IMG/VR virus record: IMGVR_UViG_3300043444_000423
Span: 1-27,475 of that record
Direction: 5' to 3' (one strand)
Origin: a virus
DNA: 27,475 bases
Shown: positions 13,266-22,322 of the stretch, in pieces
Numbering within the stretch: position 1 is the stretch's first letter
Layout of the letters: each line of letters opens with the position of its first letter
The notes under the pieces: model-generated
Told to the model about the DNA's origin: nothing
Database searches by the model: none
Seen by the model: the letters and a program-made list of their open reading frames with translations, nothing else
Translations under genes and position numbers: made by a program

Positions 13266-16200
13266 ATGCCACGCGAAACACAAACCCGTTTGAATCAGAA
13301 CGCTCCAGTTCAGGAATCAAACGCACAGCAGCTGTTCACTCAGGTGACAAGCCGGCCTGTTGACACAACTGTGTCTCCCGCGCAGTCCAACATGATGCGC
13401 CTTGCCGGTGCTCTTGAGGGGTTGACCCCGGGCATTCAGGCGTTCGAGCAAGCGACCCTCAACGGGGTGCGCAGGGATGTGGCCCAAGAGGTGGAAGACA
13501 ACAAGCGCAAATTGATTGACCAAGGTCTCCAAGATGCTTTGGCAAAGCCAGAGGCACGCGGTGAGTCAGCCCTCAGGTATTTGAATCCTGAGTACAAGGC
13601 GGCCTACTTTGATGCAATGAGCATGACTACGGCCACAGATATCGACCGCGAGTTTGCCCTTGACTACAACAAGAACAGTAAAGATCCTGCGTACGACGTT
13701 AAGGCGGCCTATGACAGGATCTTGAAAGAAAAGACAGCAGGCATTTCTGACGGACAGTACCTTCAGAAAGTTGTTGCACAAACGGCAAAAACAGTTGGTA
13801 CCTACTCTGTGCATTTTGCGCAGACTCAGCAAAAGATGGCTGACCAAAAGATGATGGACAACGTCAACACCGCATTCAGCAATGTGCTCGATAGCTACCA
13901 AAGTGATACGAGCAACCCAGAAATGAATCAAGGTCTGGTGAGTGCTGACAAGGTACGCGATGTTTATAAGAGCGTGCGCGAGCAGGCCAAGGCCACAGGG
14001 ACAGACCCCCGAGAAATCGAGCGAATGTTTGTTCAGCAGATGAGTTCGCGCGGTCTTATCAATGAGGACTTGAAGAGGATTCTCTACGAGAAGGATGCCA
14101 GTGGACATGCTGCAGCTGACAGTCCGGAGGTGCAAAAGATTTTCACTGCTGACCGGATTAGGCGCGAGAACGCACTGGATGCGGCATCCAAAAAGCGCAG
14201 GGATCTGGAATCAATCCACGTCAAAAAAGACATCGTGGACAACCCCGATAACTGGTCTTTTGAAGCCATCAATGCGTATGTCAAATCAGAGCATCTGTCG
14301 CCTGATGAGGGTATGTCAATCTACACAAAGATGATGGATGAAAGGCGCAAGCGTCAGGAGAAAGCCCAACGGTTGGCTGATGTGCTTGGCCCTAACGGAA
14401 AACTCTTGGCCGCCACCGACACTGAGTACAAAAAGGTTCTCGACGAACACTTGGTTAACCAAGGACTCCCCGTGCTGGCAGCCCTTAGTGATGCTGTCAG
14501 GAGTGGTGACGAGACGAGTGCAGGAGTGGAGACAACTCGCATTGCAGCGTTGATTTCTGACCACAGTCTGGTCAAAGGGTACACAACACCACACCCCTTG
14601 ATGGAAGTCATCAAGACCAACATGTTCTCAGGAGCTGTCTCTGTGAACTCCAAGACGCCACCTGCTGAATTCTTGGCAGGGGTCCGCTTGTTTGACACCT
14701 TCAGTGCTGCGAACTCAGACCTTGTCTATCGTAATTTCGATGACGAAACTCGTTTGAAGATTGAAACCTTCAAAGCACAGCTTCGCGAGGGTAAAGAACC
14801 TGTGCAGGCATATGCGAATGCTATTGGTATGAGTGCAGCTCAAAAGCTGAACACGCAAGAAGGTGTGGCGAGTCCAATCATGCGCGATACCTTTAAGGCG
14901 TTGTGGAGTGGTGAAAATGAAGCTAATTCACGCAAGCCAAAAGACAGTGAAGTCCCCATTGGGTTCGAAGATGCTGTGATGAGGCGCGCCAACAAGCTCA
15001 AAGCACTCTCTCCATCCATTGGAGATGTTGAGGCGGTGACGCAAGCAAAGAAGGCAGAGCTTCAGAATTACTTCTATGACGAAGATTCCAAAGGTTGGGT
15101 GCGCCTTGTTTCCGGCTACAACCAAGAAGATTCGCAGAGCATCTTTAAAAACATCGCGCAAAAGCAGCACCCAGATGGTGGAACGCTCAGCAAGGTTATC
15201 TACGATGCTGCTGCTGACAAATACACGCTTCAGGTGAATACTGCAGATGGTCCTCAGTATGTTTCATTGACAACGGAAGGTATTAAGTCGGCTGTTCGTG
15301 AGTATGAACTGACGCCTGCGGCAGTTGCTGCAAACATCGAAGAGTACAACGGCGCTGAGAAGTGGTTCAAGGAGCAAGGTCTCTTTGGTAAGCCAAGTCA
15401 GCAGGTTGAAGACTGGATCAAAGTTCAGCAAGAGAATGCTCGACATGCAATCGATAGTCAGCCTACATATGCTGGCAAGAGGCAGCTCATCGAGCAGTAC
15501 GCTGCGATGGACAAGTACAACATCCTCGGATTTCGCAACAGGGCTGATGAAGCCATTGCGTCCCTGACCGGAAGTGCGAAGCGCCCAACGGTTGGTATGG
15601 ATGGAAGCCCTGTTATCAAGAGTGTTGGGTTTCCCGGTGTAAACAAGTTTTTGGCGGCCTATGGAATCTTTCCAGATGCCATCAAGCGCAATGCCGGTAA
15701 TGCATTCAGCACGCTGGCCAATTTGGGGCACAGTGCAGGTGAGTTTGTTGACACAGTGACAGGCAAGGCAACACCTCTGTCTAAGCCGGAATATGTCAAC
15801 GATAACTACATCGACAGGACGCGTTCAAAAGACACCCTCAACAAAAAGCTGAATGAGCTGCGGGCTGACCCCAAGTTCAGTAAGCCAAAACTGATCAGTA
15901 AAGAGAACGCTGAGTATGCAGCGTCAAAAGCTGATCAAGATCCAGCGTTTGCAGTCACGATGGCTACTGAGGATTTCGCAGCAAATATCACCAAAGACAA
16001 CAAAGGAAGAACCATAGGTTTTGGTTGGAACTTCGACATGATTGGGGATACCGCTGCTTTGAAGCATTTGCAAAGTGCGGGTTTTCCGAATCCAGCAAAA
16101 ACTCTGGAACGCCTAAAAGCAAACGACAAGACCCTCAAGATTACGCGTGACCAAGGTTATGCCCTGTACGCTGCACATCGTGAAGGCACTGACAAACTGA

Positions 16201-16526
16201 TGGCTAAAGTCATTGGAAATGAAACGTGGGATAAGTTGGGTGAGCACCACCCAGTCAAAATTATTCTGCGTGACTTTGCCTACAACATGGCGCCCGGAGC
16301 TGATGGGGAAAAGTGGAAGAAGTTTCAGTTCATCCAAGAAATCCGCAAAGGCGGTGACATTGGTACGGTGCTCACAAAGCTCTACCAGACGACTGTCTCT
16401 AACGATAAAGCAAACCAGACCAATTGGTCGAACAGGTTGCATATGTGGGACATCGCGCTCACCCATTCGAAAGCCCTCAAAGACTTGTTTCAGCAGGCCG
16501 CTACTAACGGAGGCAGGCTTCAATAA
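13266..16526 (+). CDS. 15: Internal virion protein (T7 gp15 position) with C-terminal lysozyme-like domain, phiKMV gp36-like
   Basis: A 1086-aa ejection protein (T7 gp15: 747 aa). Residues 1 to about 870 are mostly helical and charged, as expected for a protein of the periplasmic tunnel. The extra C-terminal part looks like a T4-type lysozyme: E902 in MATEDFAANITKD, D911 nine residues later and T916 in GRTIGFGWNF reproduce the Glu-Asp-Thr catalytic pattern and spacing of phage muramidases (Glu to Asp +9). phiKMV gp36 is likewise an ejection protein with a C-terminal muramidase. T7 instead has a transglycosylase at the N-terminus of gp16, and I see none in the gp16-like genes here. The enzyme would open the cell wall during DNA entry. 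SD GGGAGG, 5 bases from ATG 13266. Confidence 0.87.
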   Translation: MPRETQTRLNQNAPVQESNAQQLFTQVTSRPVDTTVSPAQSNMMRLAGALEGLTPGIQAFEQATLNGVRRDVAQEVEDNKRKLIDQGLQDALAKPEARGESALRYLNPEYKAAYFDAMSMTTATDIDREFALDYNKNSKDPAYDVKAAYDRILKEKTAGISDGQYLQKVVAQTAKTVGTYSVHFAQTQQKMADQKMMDNVNTAFSNVLDSYQSDTSNPEMNQGLVSADKVRDVYKSVREQAKATGTDPREIERMFVQQMSSRGLINEDLKRILYEKDASGHAAADSPEVQKIFTADRIRRENALDAASKKRRDLESIHVKKDIVDNPDNWSFEAINAYVKSEHLSPDEGMSIYTKMMDERRKRQEKAQRLADVLGPNGKLLAATDTEYKKVLDEHLVNQGLPVLAALSDAVRSGDETSAGVETTRIAALISDHSLVKGYTTPHPLMEVIKTNMFSGAVSVNSKTPPAEFLAGVRLFDTFSAANSDLVYRNFDDETRLKIETFKAQLREGKEPVQAYANAIGMSAAQKLNTQEGVASPIMRDTFKALWSGENEANSRKPKDSEVPIGFEDAVMRRANKLKALSPSIGDVEAVTQAKKAELQNYFYDEDSKGWVRLVSGYNQEDSQSIFKNIAQKQHPDGGTLSKVIYDAAADKYTLQVNTADGPQYVSLTTEGIKSAVREYELTPAAVAANIEEYNGAEKWFKEQGLFGKPSQQVEDWIKVQQENARHAIDSQPTYAGKRQLIEQYAAMDKYNILGFRNRADEAIASLTGSAKRPTVGMDGSPVIKSVGFPGVNKFLAAYGIFPDAIKRNAGNAFSTLANLGHSAGEFVDTVTGKATPLSKPEYVNDNYIDRTRSKDTLNKKLNELRADPKFSKPKLISKENAEYAASKADQDPAFAVTMATEDFAANITKDNKGRTIGFGWNFDMIGDTAALKHLQSAGFPNPAKTLERLKANDKTLKITRDQGYALYAAHREGTDKLMAKVIGNETWDKLGEHHPVKIILRDFAYNMAPGADGEKWKKFQFIQEIRKGGDIGTVLTKLYQTTVSNDKANQTNWSNRLHMWDIALTHSKALKDLFQQAATNGGRLQ

Positions 16527-16537
16527 AAGGAAAAATC

Positions 16538-17965
16538 ATGCCACCACAGCTGCTCGACGTGCCTCTTCAGAAAACTCTAGGGGCCGTACCTACGGAATCA
16601 TTTCAAGATATTGCAGATAACGAGGCCCAGAGGAGGGCATCTGTACAGGTCCAACAGATTGATGAACGCCAACAGGTCATCACACAACAAACCACAGATG
16701 TCTCCTTTTCTCAAGCCTTCGGTGCTGCGATAGACACTGAGATGTCTGCGAAAGCGATGTTTGATGCCTTCAACAAGCGCGGCAGTGTGCTGGATCCGGA
16801 CTATGTTTACGACCCGGCACAGGTGGACGCTATTGGAAAACAGTTTGATGGTGACAAGGAAGCTCAGCAGGTTTTCATTACTGAGTCGATAAAGGCAAAA
16901 AGCAAGGCTGACCTTGAGTTGATTGCCTACGATGTGGCGCAGTACAGAGCTAAGCAAAAGGCCATCACCGATGCCGGTGGAAAAGGCATTGCCGCTTCGG
17001 TGCTGGCAGCCATTGCTGATCCGACCAACGCTGTCTTTGGCGGCCTTGGCTGGGCAGGCGGTGCTGCGCGTGGCTTGCTTGCAGGGTCAAAGGTTGCTGG
17101 AAAAATCTCAAGCATTAAAACAGCAGCCAGTGCCGGTACAGCTGCAGAGTCTGTTGTTGGCGCCTCGAGGTTTTCTAAGGCTCTTACAGGTGCAGGAGCA
17201 GCGGTGGCAACCAACATGCCTATTGAAGCTGTTTTGCAAGCTACCCAGCCATTGAGGGAAATCGATGATGCTTATGCGACATTTGGCGCTTCCGCCATCT
17301 TGGGGGCTGCAGGTGGTTGGTTAGCGGGAGGTCAGACGAGAAGCAACAAGCTTTTCAATGAAATGACAAACCGTCGTGCATTAGCTGCTGAAAAGAGGGT
17401 GGAAGCCTACGCACTGGCTGGATTTGATAACAGTCCAAAGGTGGATGATGAGGTGGCTTTCATGTCTGGCACCACAGTCTTTCGTGGAAAAGCAAAGTCA
17501 TTCACTGATGATCATGTTGTTGTAGTGGATTCAGCAGGGGAATCCCATGTAGTACCTACGGGGATGCTCAGGCCGGCAACCTACAAACAGGCCAATGGTC
17601 TTGTGGATGGGATGTCACCCCCGTCGGTTCCAGCAGAAAAGGCGTCTTTGGTGTTCCAAACAGCGGATGAGGGTGTCCCCCCAACCGTAGCAGCAACACT
17701 TGGTCCATACGCTGGGCAGGTCAAAGCTAACCGAGGCAAGACGTTCTCAATGATCAAAGTGCAAAACGGTATCCCCGATTTGGACACACCGAGTGTGTAC
17801 ACAAAGGTAGACGGTGTAGATGTTCATCCAGACATCGACCCAAGGCCTTACACATCATCAGCAGCAAGTGCTACTGAAGTACCAGCGATGAGAATGTTTC
17901 ACGAGATGGTGCATGGGGACCCACAGATTGCGCAAGACTTGATTGACGCATGCGCTAGACGATAA
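16538..17965 (+). CDS. 16: Internal virion protein, N-terminal half of a split T7 gp16-like protein
   Basis: A 475-aa protein with AAAAGGAA before ATG 16538. Residues 1-130 are acidic and helical. A Gly/Ala-rich region at about 145-275 has several membrane-compatible stretches (IAASVLAAIADPTNAVFGG, ATFGASAILGAAGGWLAGG), as in large ejection proteins that enter the inner membrane. A small beta-rich module follows (about 302-345). Together with the next gene (832 aa) the sum is 1307 aa, almost the size of T7 gp16 (1318 aa) or phiKMV gp37. No lytic transglycosylase motif is seen at the N-terminus. The C-terminus contains FHEMVHGD, an HExxH string (H455, E456, H459) of uncertain meaning. Confidence 0.82.
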   Translation: MPPQLLDVPLQKTLGAVPTESFQDIADNEAQRRASVQVQQIDERQQVITQQTTDVSFSQAFGAAIDTEMSAKAMFDAFNKRGSVLDPDYVYDPAQVDAIGKQFDGDKEAQQVFITESIKAKSKADLELIAYDVAQYRAKQKAITDAGGKGIAASVLAAIADPTNAVFGGLGWAGGAARGLLAGSKVAGKISSIKTAASAGTAAESVVGASRFSKALTGAGAAVATNMPIEAVLQATQPLREIDDAYATFGASAILGAAGGWLAGGQTRSNKLFNEMTNRRALAAEKRVEAYALAGFDNSPKVDDEVAFMSGTTVFRGKAKSFTDDHVVVVDSAGESHVVPTGMLRPATYKQANGLVDGMSPPSVPAEKASLVFQTADEGVPPTVAATLGPYAGQVKANRGKTFSMIKVQNGIPDLDTPSVYTKVDGVDVHPDIDPRPYTSSAASATEVPAMRMFHEMVHGDPQIAQDLIDACARR

Positions 17966-17988
17966 AAAACAATAACAAAGGGGGCGCC

Positions 17989-20487
17989 ATGAGCACCTAT
18001 TGCGGAACAGGTTCATTCACACGAGAAGATGGTAGTAGTGTTGAGGGAACTATTGATGGAATCAATGGGGACAAACTGAAGGTAAACACCAAAGACGGTT
18101 TGATCGAGATTACCCCCGGCCAAATCGAAGAAGTTTCCGGACGCTTCACCGTTTTTGGTTTACCGATGCGCTTCAGGATTGACGCATTTTCAACCCTCGT
18201 TGGTTCGGGTTCTTCGACACTTGCCCGGTTGTCAGCAACTTTGTTTGATGGTCCTTTAGAGCACTTTGGAATGAGTGTTGAGACACGCTCACGCATGTTG
18301 GTAGGCGAGATGCAAGCAGAAGGCCAGCAGTGGTTGATGCACCACATGCGTAACGCCGTTGTGGAAGCAAAAGTACCATTGAAAGAGCGCTTTGCTTTTG
18401 AGGTGAAATTTCAAGAGGAAGTTGCCGCAGTTGCTCGTGGAGACACAAGAGCTATCGAAAATGCCTCAACACATGTGACAAAAGCTGCCAAAGCTTACTC
18501 GGATGCCATGTACAAGATGGCAGCTGAGTTGGAATCAAAAGGAATTGTTGACAAGGGTGTGCTGACAAGCCGTGCCAACCATGTGACCCGAAGCTGGAAT
18601 GACAACAAGGCTCTTCACTTTGAGAGGCGCTTTGGTAAAGAGGCTTTCCTGAATGTCATCGCAGGGGCAATTCGCAGTAGAGATGTCACCATGACCATGG
18701 ACGATTCTTTAGTAGTGGCCAATGTCATTCGCACAACACTACGCTCGAAAGACACTGCTGACCTTCTCGGTAGCGCAAGCGTTTTTGGTGAAAAAGCACT
18801 CAATGAGGCTGCTATCAAGGTGGCCCAAGAGCAAAACATCGACGAGTCCTTGGCCAAGTCAATTGTTTCCATGATGACCGGGGAGGCATCCGCTTTCAAG
18901 ACAGGTGTCTTACAAAAGCGTGTCGACTTGGACGAGGCGTACACACACACAGTGACCGATGTAAAAACGGGGCAGCAAATTGAAGTGAAGGTTTCCGATG
19001 TCTTCAACAACAATGCTTCCCAACTGCTTGATGGGTACACCAAGAAAGTTGCCGGCATTATTGCGTTGGCCGAGCGGGGTAACCTGCACAAAGAAGCTGT
19101 GTTTGAGCACCATTTGACCAAGGTTCGCGACGAATTGATTGATGCAGGAAAGTCTGCAAGGTTTATCGAAGAGCGCGTCTCGATGATCCGAGATTTGCGT
19201 AAAGCATTGATGGGAACACTGGATGCTGAAAGTGGGAACTTTGCAAGAGCTGCGCGCCTATTGATGAGCCTGTCGTTTGTTCGCTTCATGGCTCAGGCAG
19301 GTTTCTCACAGACAGCCGAACTTTCTGGCATCTATGGTTATGCTGGGTTTGGGGCTGTCAACAAGCACGTGCCTTTAGTTAAAAAACTCATCTCCGACAT
19401 GCGTAAAGGGCTTCCGGTAGATGATGAGTTTGCAAAAGACCTGCGCGTTATGGGACTAGGTATGGAGCAAATCAGCTCCAAGTTCTTCCTTAAGGGTGCT
19501 ACCGAGTACGAGGGTGACTTCTTGGGACACACCGAGCGCTACATGGAAAATGCAAAACAGGGCGTGGCTTTTGTCAGTGGACTGCGCCCAGCGAACGCCC
19601 TGCTACAACAGGTAGCTGGTCGCAGTTGGTTTCAGTTCATGTGGGAAGCCGCCTCTGGTATCAAGGAGCTGTCACCAGCAAACATCCAGCGATTGGAAGC
19701 AGATGGTTTGAATGCTCAAGACTTGCTGCGCGTAAAGGATGGTCTCAAAAAATATGCGACGTCCAAGAATGGCGTTGTGGACCACATCGATACAGAAGCT
19801 TGGCGCGTAGCGGACCCTGATGGCTACATGGCCATGATATCCACAATGCAAATGCAGACCCGCAAGATGTTCATTCAAGCCGGCGTGGCTGAGCGTCCAT
19901 TCTGGATGAGCAAGCTCGGTGGTCAATTGCTGATGCAGATGCGGGGATTCCTTGTGGATACCTACACGAAGTCAACGCTCAACCATGCCAAGCATCATGA
20001 CTCCATTGCGCTGATGACGATGTTCGTGGGGGTTACTTTGGGTTCCATGCAGTATGCGTTGAGAGCCTATGTCAACAACTTCAACAACAAAGAAGAGCGC
20101 GACAAGAAACTCAAAGCACGCGAGTTGATTGTCCAAGGGATTAACAACTCCAGTCCCTTCTCCGTCATGCCTATCCTTGTGGATGCTGGCCTCGAGGTTT
20201 CAGGCCACAAACCTGCGTTTGGTAGTCGTCTGAGTGATGGAAGCGCTAAGGATTTTCTGAGCGGATCCGGCGCACTCAGAACTCTTGATGACATCATTCG
20301 CGGGGGGGTCGTTGCAGGCAAGACAGTTGTTGGTATGGGTGACTACACACCGACCAAGAGCGAGGTCAACCGTAGCCTCTCGCTGTTTACCCCAAACCTC
20401 TTTGGTTTGCGAAATTTACAGCACGCCATTACGCAACATTTGCCCGACAAAAACCCTGAAGCAGTGGATTTGTTTGACGACAACTAA
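17989..20487 (+). CDS. 16: Internal virion protein, C-terminal part of a split T7 gp16-like protein
   Basis: An 832-aa protein that continues the gp16-like architecture. It starts at ATG 17989 after AAAGGGGG, 23 bases after the previous stop and in a different frame, so it has its own translation start. Residues 1-50 are a beta-rich module (GSSVEGTIDGINGDKLKV and LIEITPGQIEEV). The rest is helical, with LLMSLSFVRFMAQAGFSQTA, GRSWFQFMWEAASGIK and SIALMTMFVGVTLGSMQYAL as hydrophobic helices typical of the C-terminal half of large T7-like ejection proteins. It ends just before the second promoter motif. The N- and C-halves probably act together in the inner-membrane part of the ejection channel. 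Confidence 0.85.
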   Translation: MSTYCGTGSFTREDGSSVEGTIDGINGDKLKVNTKDGLIEITPGQIEEVSGRFTVFGLPMRFRIDAFSTLVGSGSSTLARLSATLFDGPLEHFGMSVETRSRMLVGEMQAEGQQWLMHHMRNAVVEAKVPLKERFAFEVKFQEEVAAVARGDTRAIENASTHVTKAAKAYSDAMYKMAAELESKGIVDKGVLTSRANHVTRSWNDNKALHFERRFGKEAFLNVIAGAIRSRDVTMTMDDSLVVANVIRTTLRSKDTADLLGSASVFGEKALNEAAIKVAQEQNIDESLAKSIVSMMTGEASAFKTGVLQKRVDLDEAYTHTVTDVKTGQQIEVKVSDVFNNNASQLLDGYTKKVAGIIALAERGNLHKEAVFEHHLTKVRDELIDAGKSARFIEERVSMIRDLRKALMGTLDAESGNFARAARLLMSLSFVRFMAQAGFSQTAELSGIYGYAGFGAVNKHVPLVKKLISDMRKGLPVDDEFAKDLRVMGLGMEQISSKFFLKGATEYEGDFLGHTERYMENAKQGVAFVSGLRPANALLQQVAGRSWFQFMWEAASGIKELSPANIQRLEADGLNAQDLLRVKDGLKKYATSKNGVVDHIDTEAWRVADPDGYMAMISTMQMQTRKMFIQAGVAERPFWMSKLGGQLLMQMRGFLVDTYTKSTLNHAKHHDSIALMTMFVGVTLGSMQYALRAYVNNFNNKEERDKKLKARELIVQGINNSSPFSVMPILVDAGLEVSGHKPAFGSRLSDGSAKDFLSGSGALRTLDDIIRGGVVAGKTVVGMGDYTPTKSEVNRSLSLFTPNLFGLRNLQHAITQHLPDKNPEAVDLFDDN

Positions 20488-20489
20488 CA

Positions 20490-20507
20490 ATGCCACCCTC
20501 GGAATAA
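20490..20507 (+). promoter_or_regulatory. Putative phage RNA polymerase late promoter, copy 2 (phi17-like)
   Basis: Exact second copy of ATGCCACCCTCGGAATAA (first at 3062-3079), lying 3 bases after the stop of the second gp16-like gene and 85 bases before the tail fibre start. T7 has phi17 at this place. Start of transcription would be near 20508. Confidence 0.65.
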
Positions 20508-20508
20508 C

Positions 20509-20524
20509 TGGCTAGTTTTAGCCA
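20509..20524 (+). other. Perfect hairpin just downstream of promoter copy 2
   Basis: TGGCTA (20509-20514), loop GTTT, TAGCCA (20519-20524). A transcript starting right after the motif would carry this hairpin at its 5' end, like the 5' stem-loop of T7 late transcripts. There is no T run, so it is not a terminator. Confidence 0.55.
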
Positions 20525-20548
20525 CTTCCGGGGACCCCTTTAACACGG

Positions 20549-20581
20549 CGCCTCACGAGAAATCGTGGGGCGTTTTCTTTT
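20549..20581 (+). terminator. Rho-independent terminator before the tail fibre gene
   Basis: CGCCTCACGA (20549-20558), GAAA tetraloop, TCGTGGGGCG (20563-20572), a 10-bp stem with one T-G wobble, followed by TTTTCTTTT. It lies downstream of promoter copy 2 and just before the fibre start at 20592, so it would attenuate transcripts from both upstream sources. Confidence 0.8.
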
Positions 20582-20591
20582 GGAACACGCT

Positions 20592-22310
20592 ATGTACTAC
20601 TCACGCGTTACATATGTGGGTGATGGGTCGACGGTACTGTTCGTTGTTCCATTTGACTACATGGACAGAAGCCACATTTCTGTCTTGCTGGATGGCAGCG
20701 AAGCAACTTTCGCATGGCATTCACAAACACAACTGCGGATTGAGCCGGCACCTCTACGGGGTGACAAAATTGAGCTTAAACGCACCACGCCCATTGACAG
20801 GTCACCGACCGATTTCATTGAAGGCGCAGTTATCACAGCCAACGACCTCGATGTCGTGGGCAACTACTACTTGCTTGTCGCCCAAGAGGCGGCAGACGCA
20901 CTGTCAGATGTCAAAAGTAGCGGAGATGGTTCACCCGGTGGTGGCCAAATCGTCTACACCGCAGATGTCTTGGCAGCAGAGGCAGCCGCTCGCAGAGCCG
21001 AAGCGGCCCTCAAAGCCTTCCGTAGCCAATACCTTGGCGCAAGCGCTACAGCGCCCACCACTGACGGAAACGGTGACCCAATCACAGCAGGTGACATCTA
21101 CTTTGACACGACTGTCAAACGATTGTTCACGTGGTCTGGGTCCGAATGGCTTGAAAACCCACATACCTACGAAAACGGTGCGGTCTTCTTCACGGAACCA
21201 TACACCGCTACCCAAGGACAAACCGACTTCACCACGGTTCACGCCTATGTGCCCCACGCAGACAGCATTGCTGTGTACCTCAGTGGCCAGCGCCTGACAC
21301 CCTATGTGGATTACGACGAAGTGGACCCCCATCACGTCGTTCTCAAAACGATTGTTGACGAGGGTGATACCGTTTTGTTCCACATCGGTGCCAATGTGAC
21401 CGGAAGTGTGGACGTTTCAGGCACTCTCACAGGTGGCGGCAGCGGTACGACCCCAACGGGTGACTTTGTGAAGCGCACGGGTGACACCATGTCTGGCCCA
21501 TTGGTCATGCAAAAGGCGTTCACTGCAGATCCAACCAGTGGCACTGAGATTCTTTCAGTCACTGCGACTGCTGATGTCAGTGGCACAGCGCAAGCCCTTG
21601 GTGGCCTTCAGGTGAAAACAGCGGCAAACGCCAGCACGCTTCACTTGCAAACCCTCAAGACCGGCTCAGTTGCACCTACAGATGCGCTGACCGTTCACGA
21701 AGACCAGAAGGTGGAGTTCTATAACTGCCTCATCCTTACGGGTGACGATGGCGCCAAGTACAGCTTGTGTGTCAAAGCCGGCGCTATGGTGCTCACCAGC
21801 TTGACACCTGTAGAGCCAGTACGCCTGACAGGTTACACATACGCTTCGATTCCCCAAGCGTTGAACACACAAGCCATTCAGATGATGCTGTTCACGCAAG
21901 ATGGTTTGAACCCAACCGGTTCATACGAAACGCGTCCGACAGCCGAAGGCTTTACATCCTTCCAAGACCACCCCGGGCAGCTCATTGTGAGCGCCAATGC
22001 GTCTTACGAATTGTTTGGACCTTCGTGGGGTGCTAACAGCACCACCATCTCGACACCAACACTTGTGAAAGTTGCGGGTGACGCTGAACTCATTGTTGTG
22101 AGTGACACGCTCACAGGCCGCACGCACACCAAAGCTTCCTTGCAAAGTGCTAACCCACCCAAGCTTGTACTGAAGCCTTTGGCTGGTTTTACGGAAGGCA
22201 CGAGCATCTTCTCGGTGCAGTTTGTGGTCACGGATCCAGAAGGCGGTTTGCCCCCTTCGGTGCGTTACCTCGACATCGTCATCAACTCGGTTAACACCTC
22301 CATTCCGTAA
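20592..22310 (+). CDS. 17: Tail fibre protein with T7 gp17-like N-terminal attachment domain
   Basis: A 572-aa protein. Residues 1-110 match the T7 tail fibre N-terminal domain that anchors the fibre to the tail: YYSRVTYVGDGSTVLFVVPF, VLLDGSEATF, KIELKRTTPIDR, and DFIEGAVITANDLDVVGNYY leading into a helix. An Ala-rich coiled coil (AAEAAARRAEAALKAFRSQY) and the common fibre module LGASATAPTTDGNGDPITAG, with YFDTTVKRLFTWSGSEW, follow. Further on is RTGDTMSGPLVM, another widespread fibre element. The C-terminal 200 residues are beta-rich and possibly Ig-like (VSVQFVVTDPEG-type end). ATG 20592 is the natural start, with only a weak GGA upstream; the frame opens from 20565 inside the terminator. 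Receptor specificity may be shared with the following genes. Confidence 0.92.
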   Translation: MYYSRVTYVGDGSTVLFVVPFDYMDRSHISVLLDGSEATFAWHSQTQLRIEPAPLRGDKIELKRTTPIDRSPTDFIEGAVITANDLDVVGNYYLLVAQEAADALSDVKSSGDGSPGGGQIVYTADVLAAEAAARRAEAALKAFRSQYLGASATAPTTDGNGDPITAGDIYFDTTVKRLFTWSGSEWLENPHTYENGAVFFTEPYTATQGQTDFTTVHAYVPHADSIAVYLSGQRLTPYVDYDEVDPHHVVLKTIVDEGDTVLFHIGANVTGSVDVSGTLTGGGSGTTPTGDFVKRTGDTMSGPLVMQKAFTADPTSGTEILSVTATADVSGTAQALGGLQVKTAANASTLHLQTLKTGSVAPTDALTVHEDQKVEFYNCLILTGDDGAKYSLCVKAGAMVLTSLTPVEPVRLTGYTYASIPQALNTQAIQMMLFTQDGLNPTGSYETRPTAEGFTSFQDHPGQLIVSANASYELFGPSWGANSTTISTPTLVKVAGDAELIVVSDTLTGRTHTKASLQSANPPKLVLKPLAGFTEGTSIFSVQFVVTDPEGGLPPSVRYLDIVINSVNTSIP

Positions 22311-22322
22311 AGCGAGGCTGCT

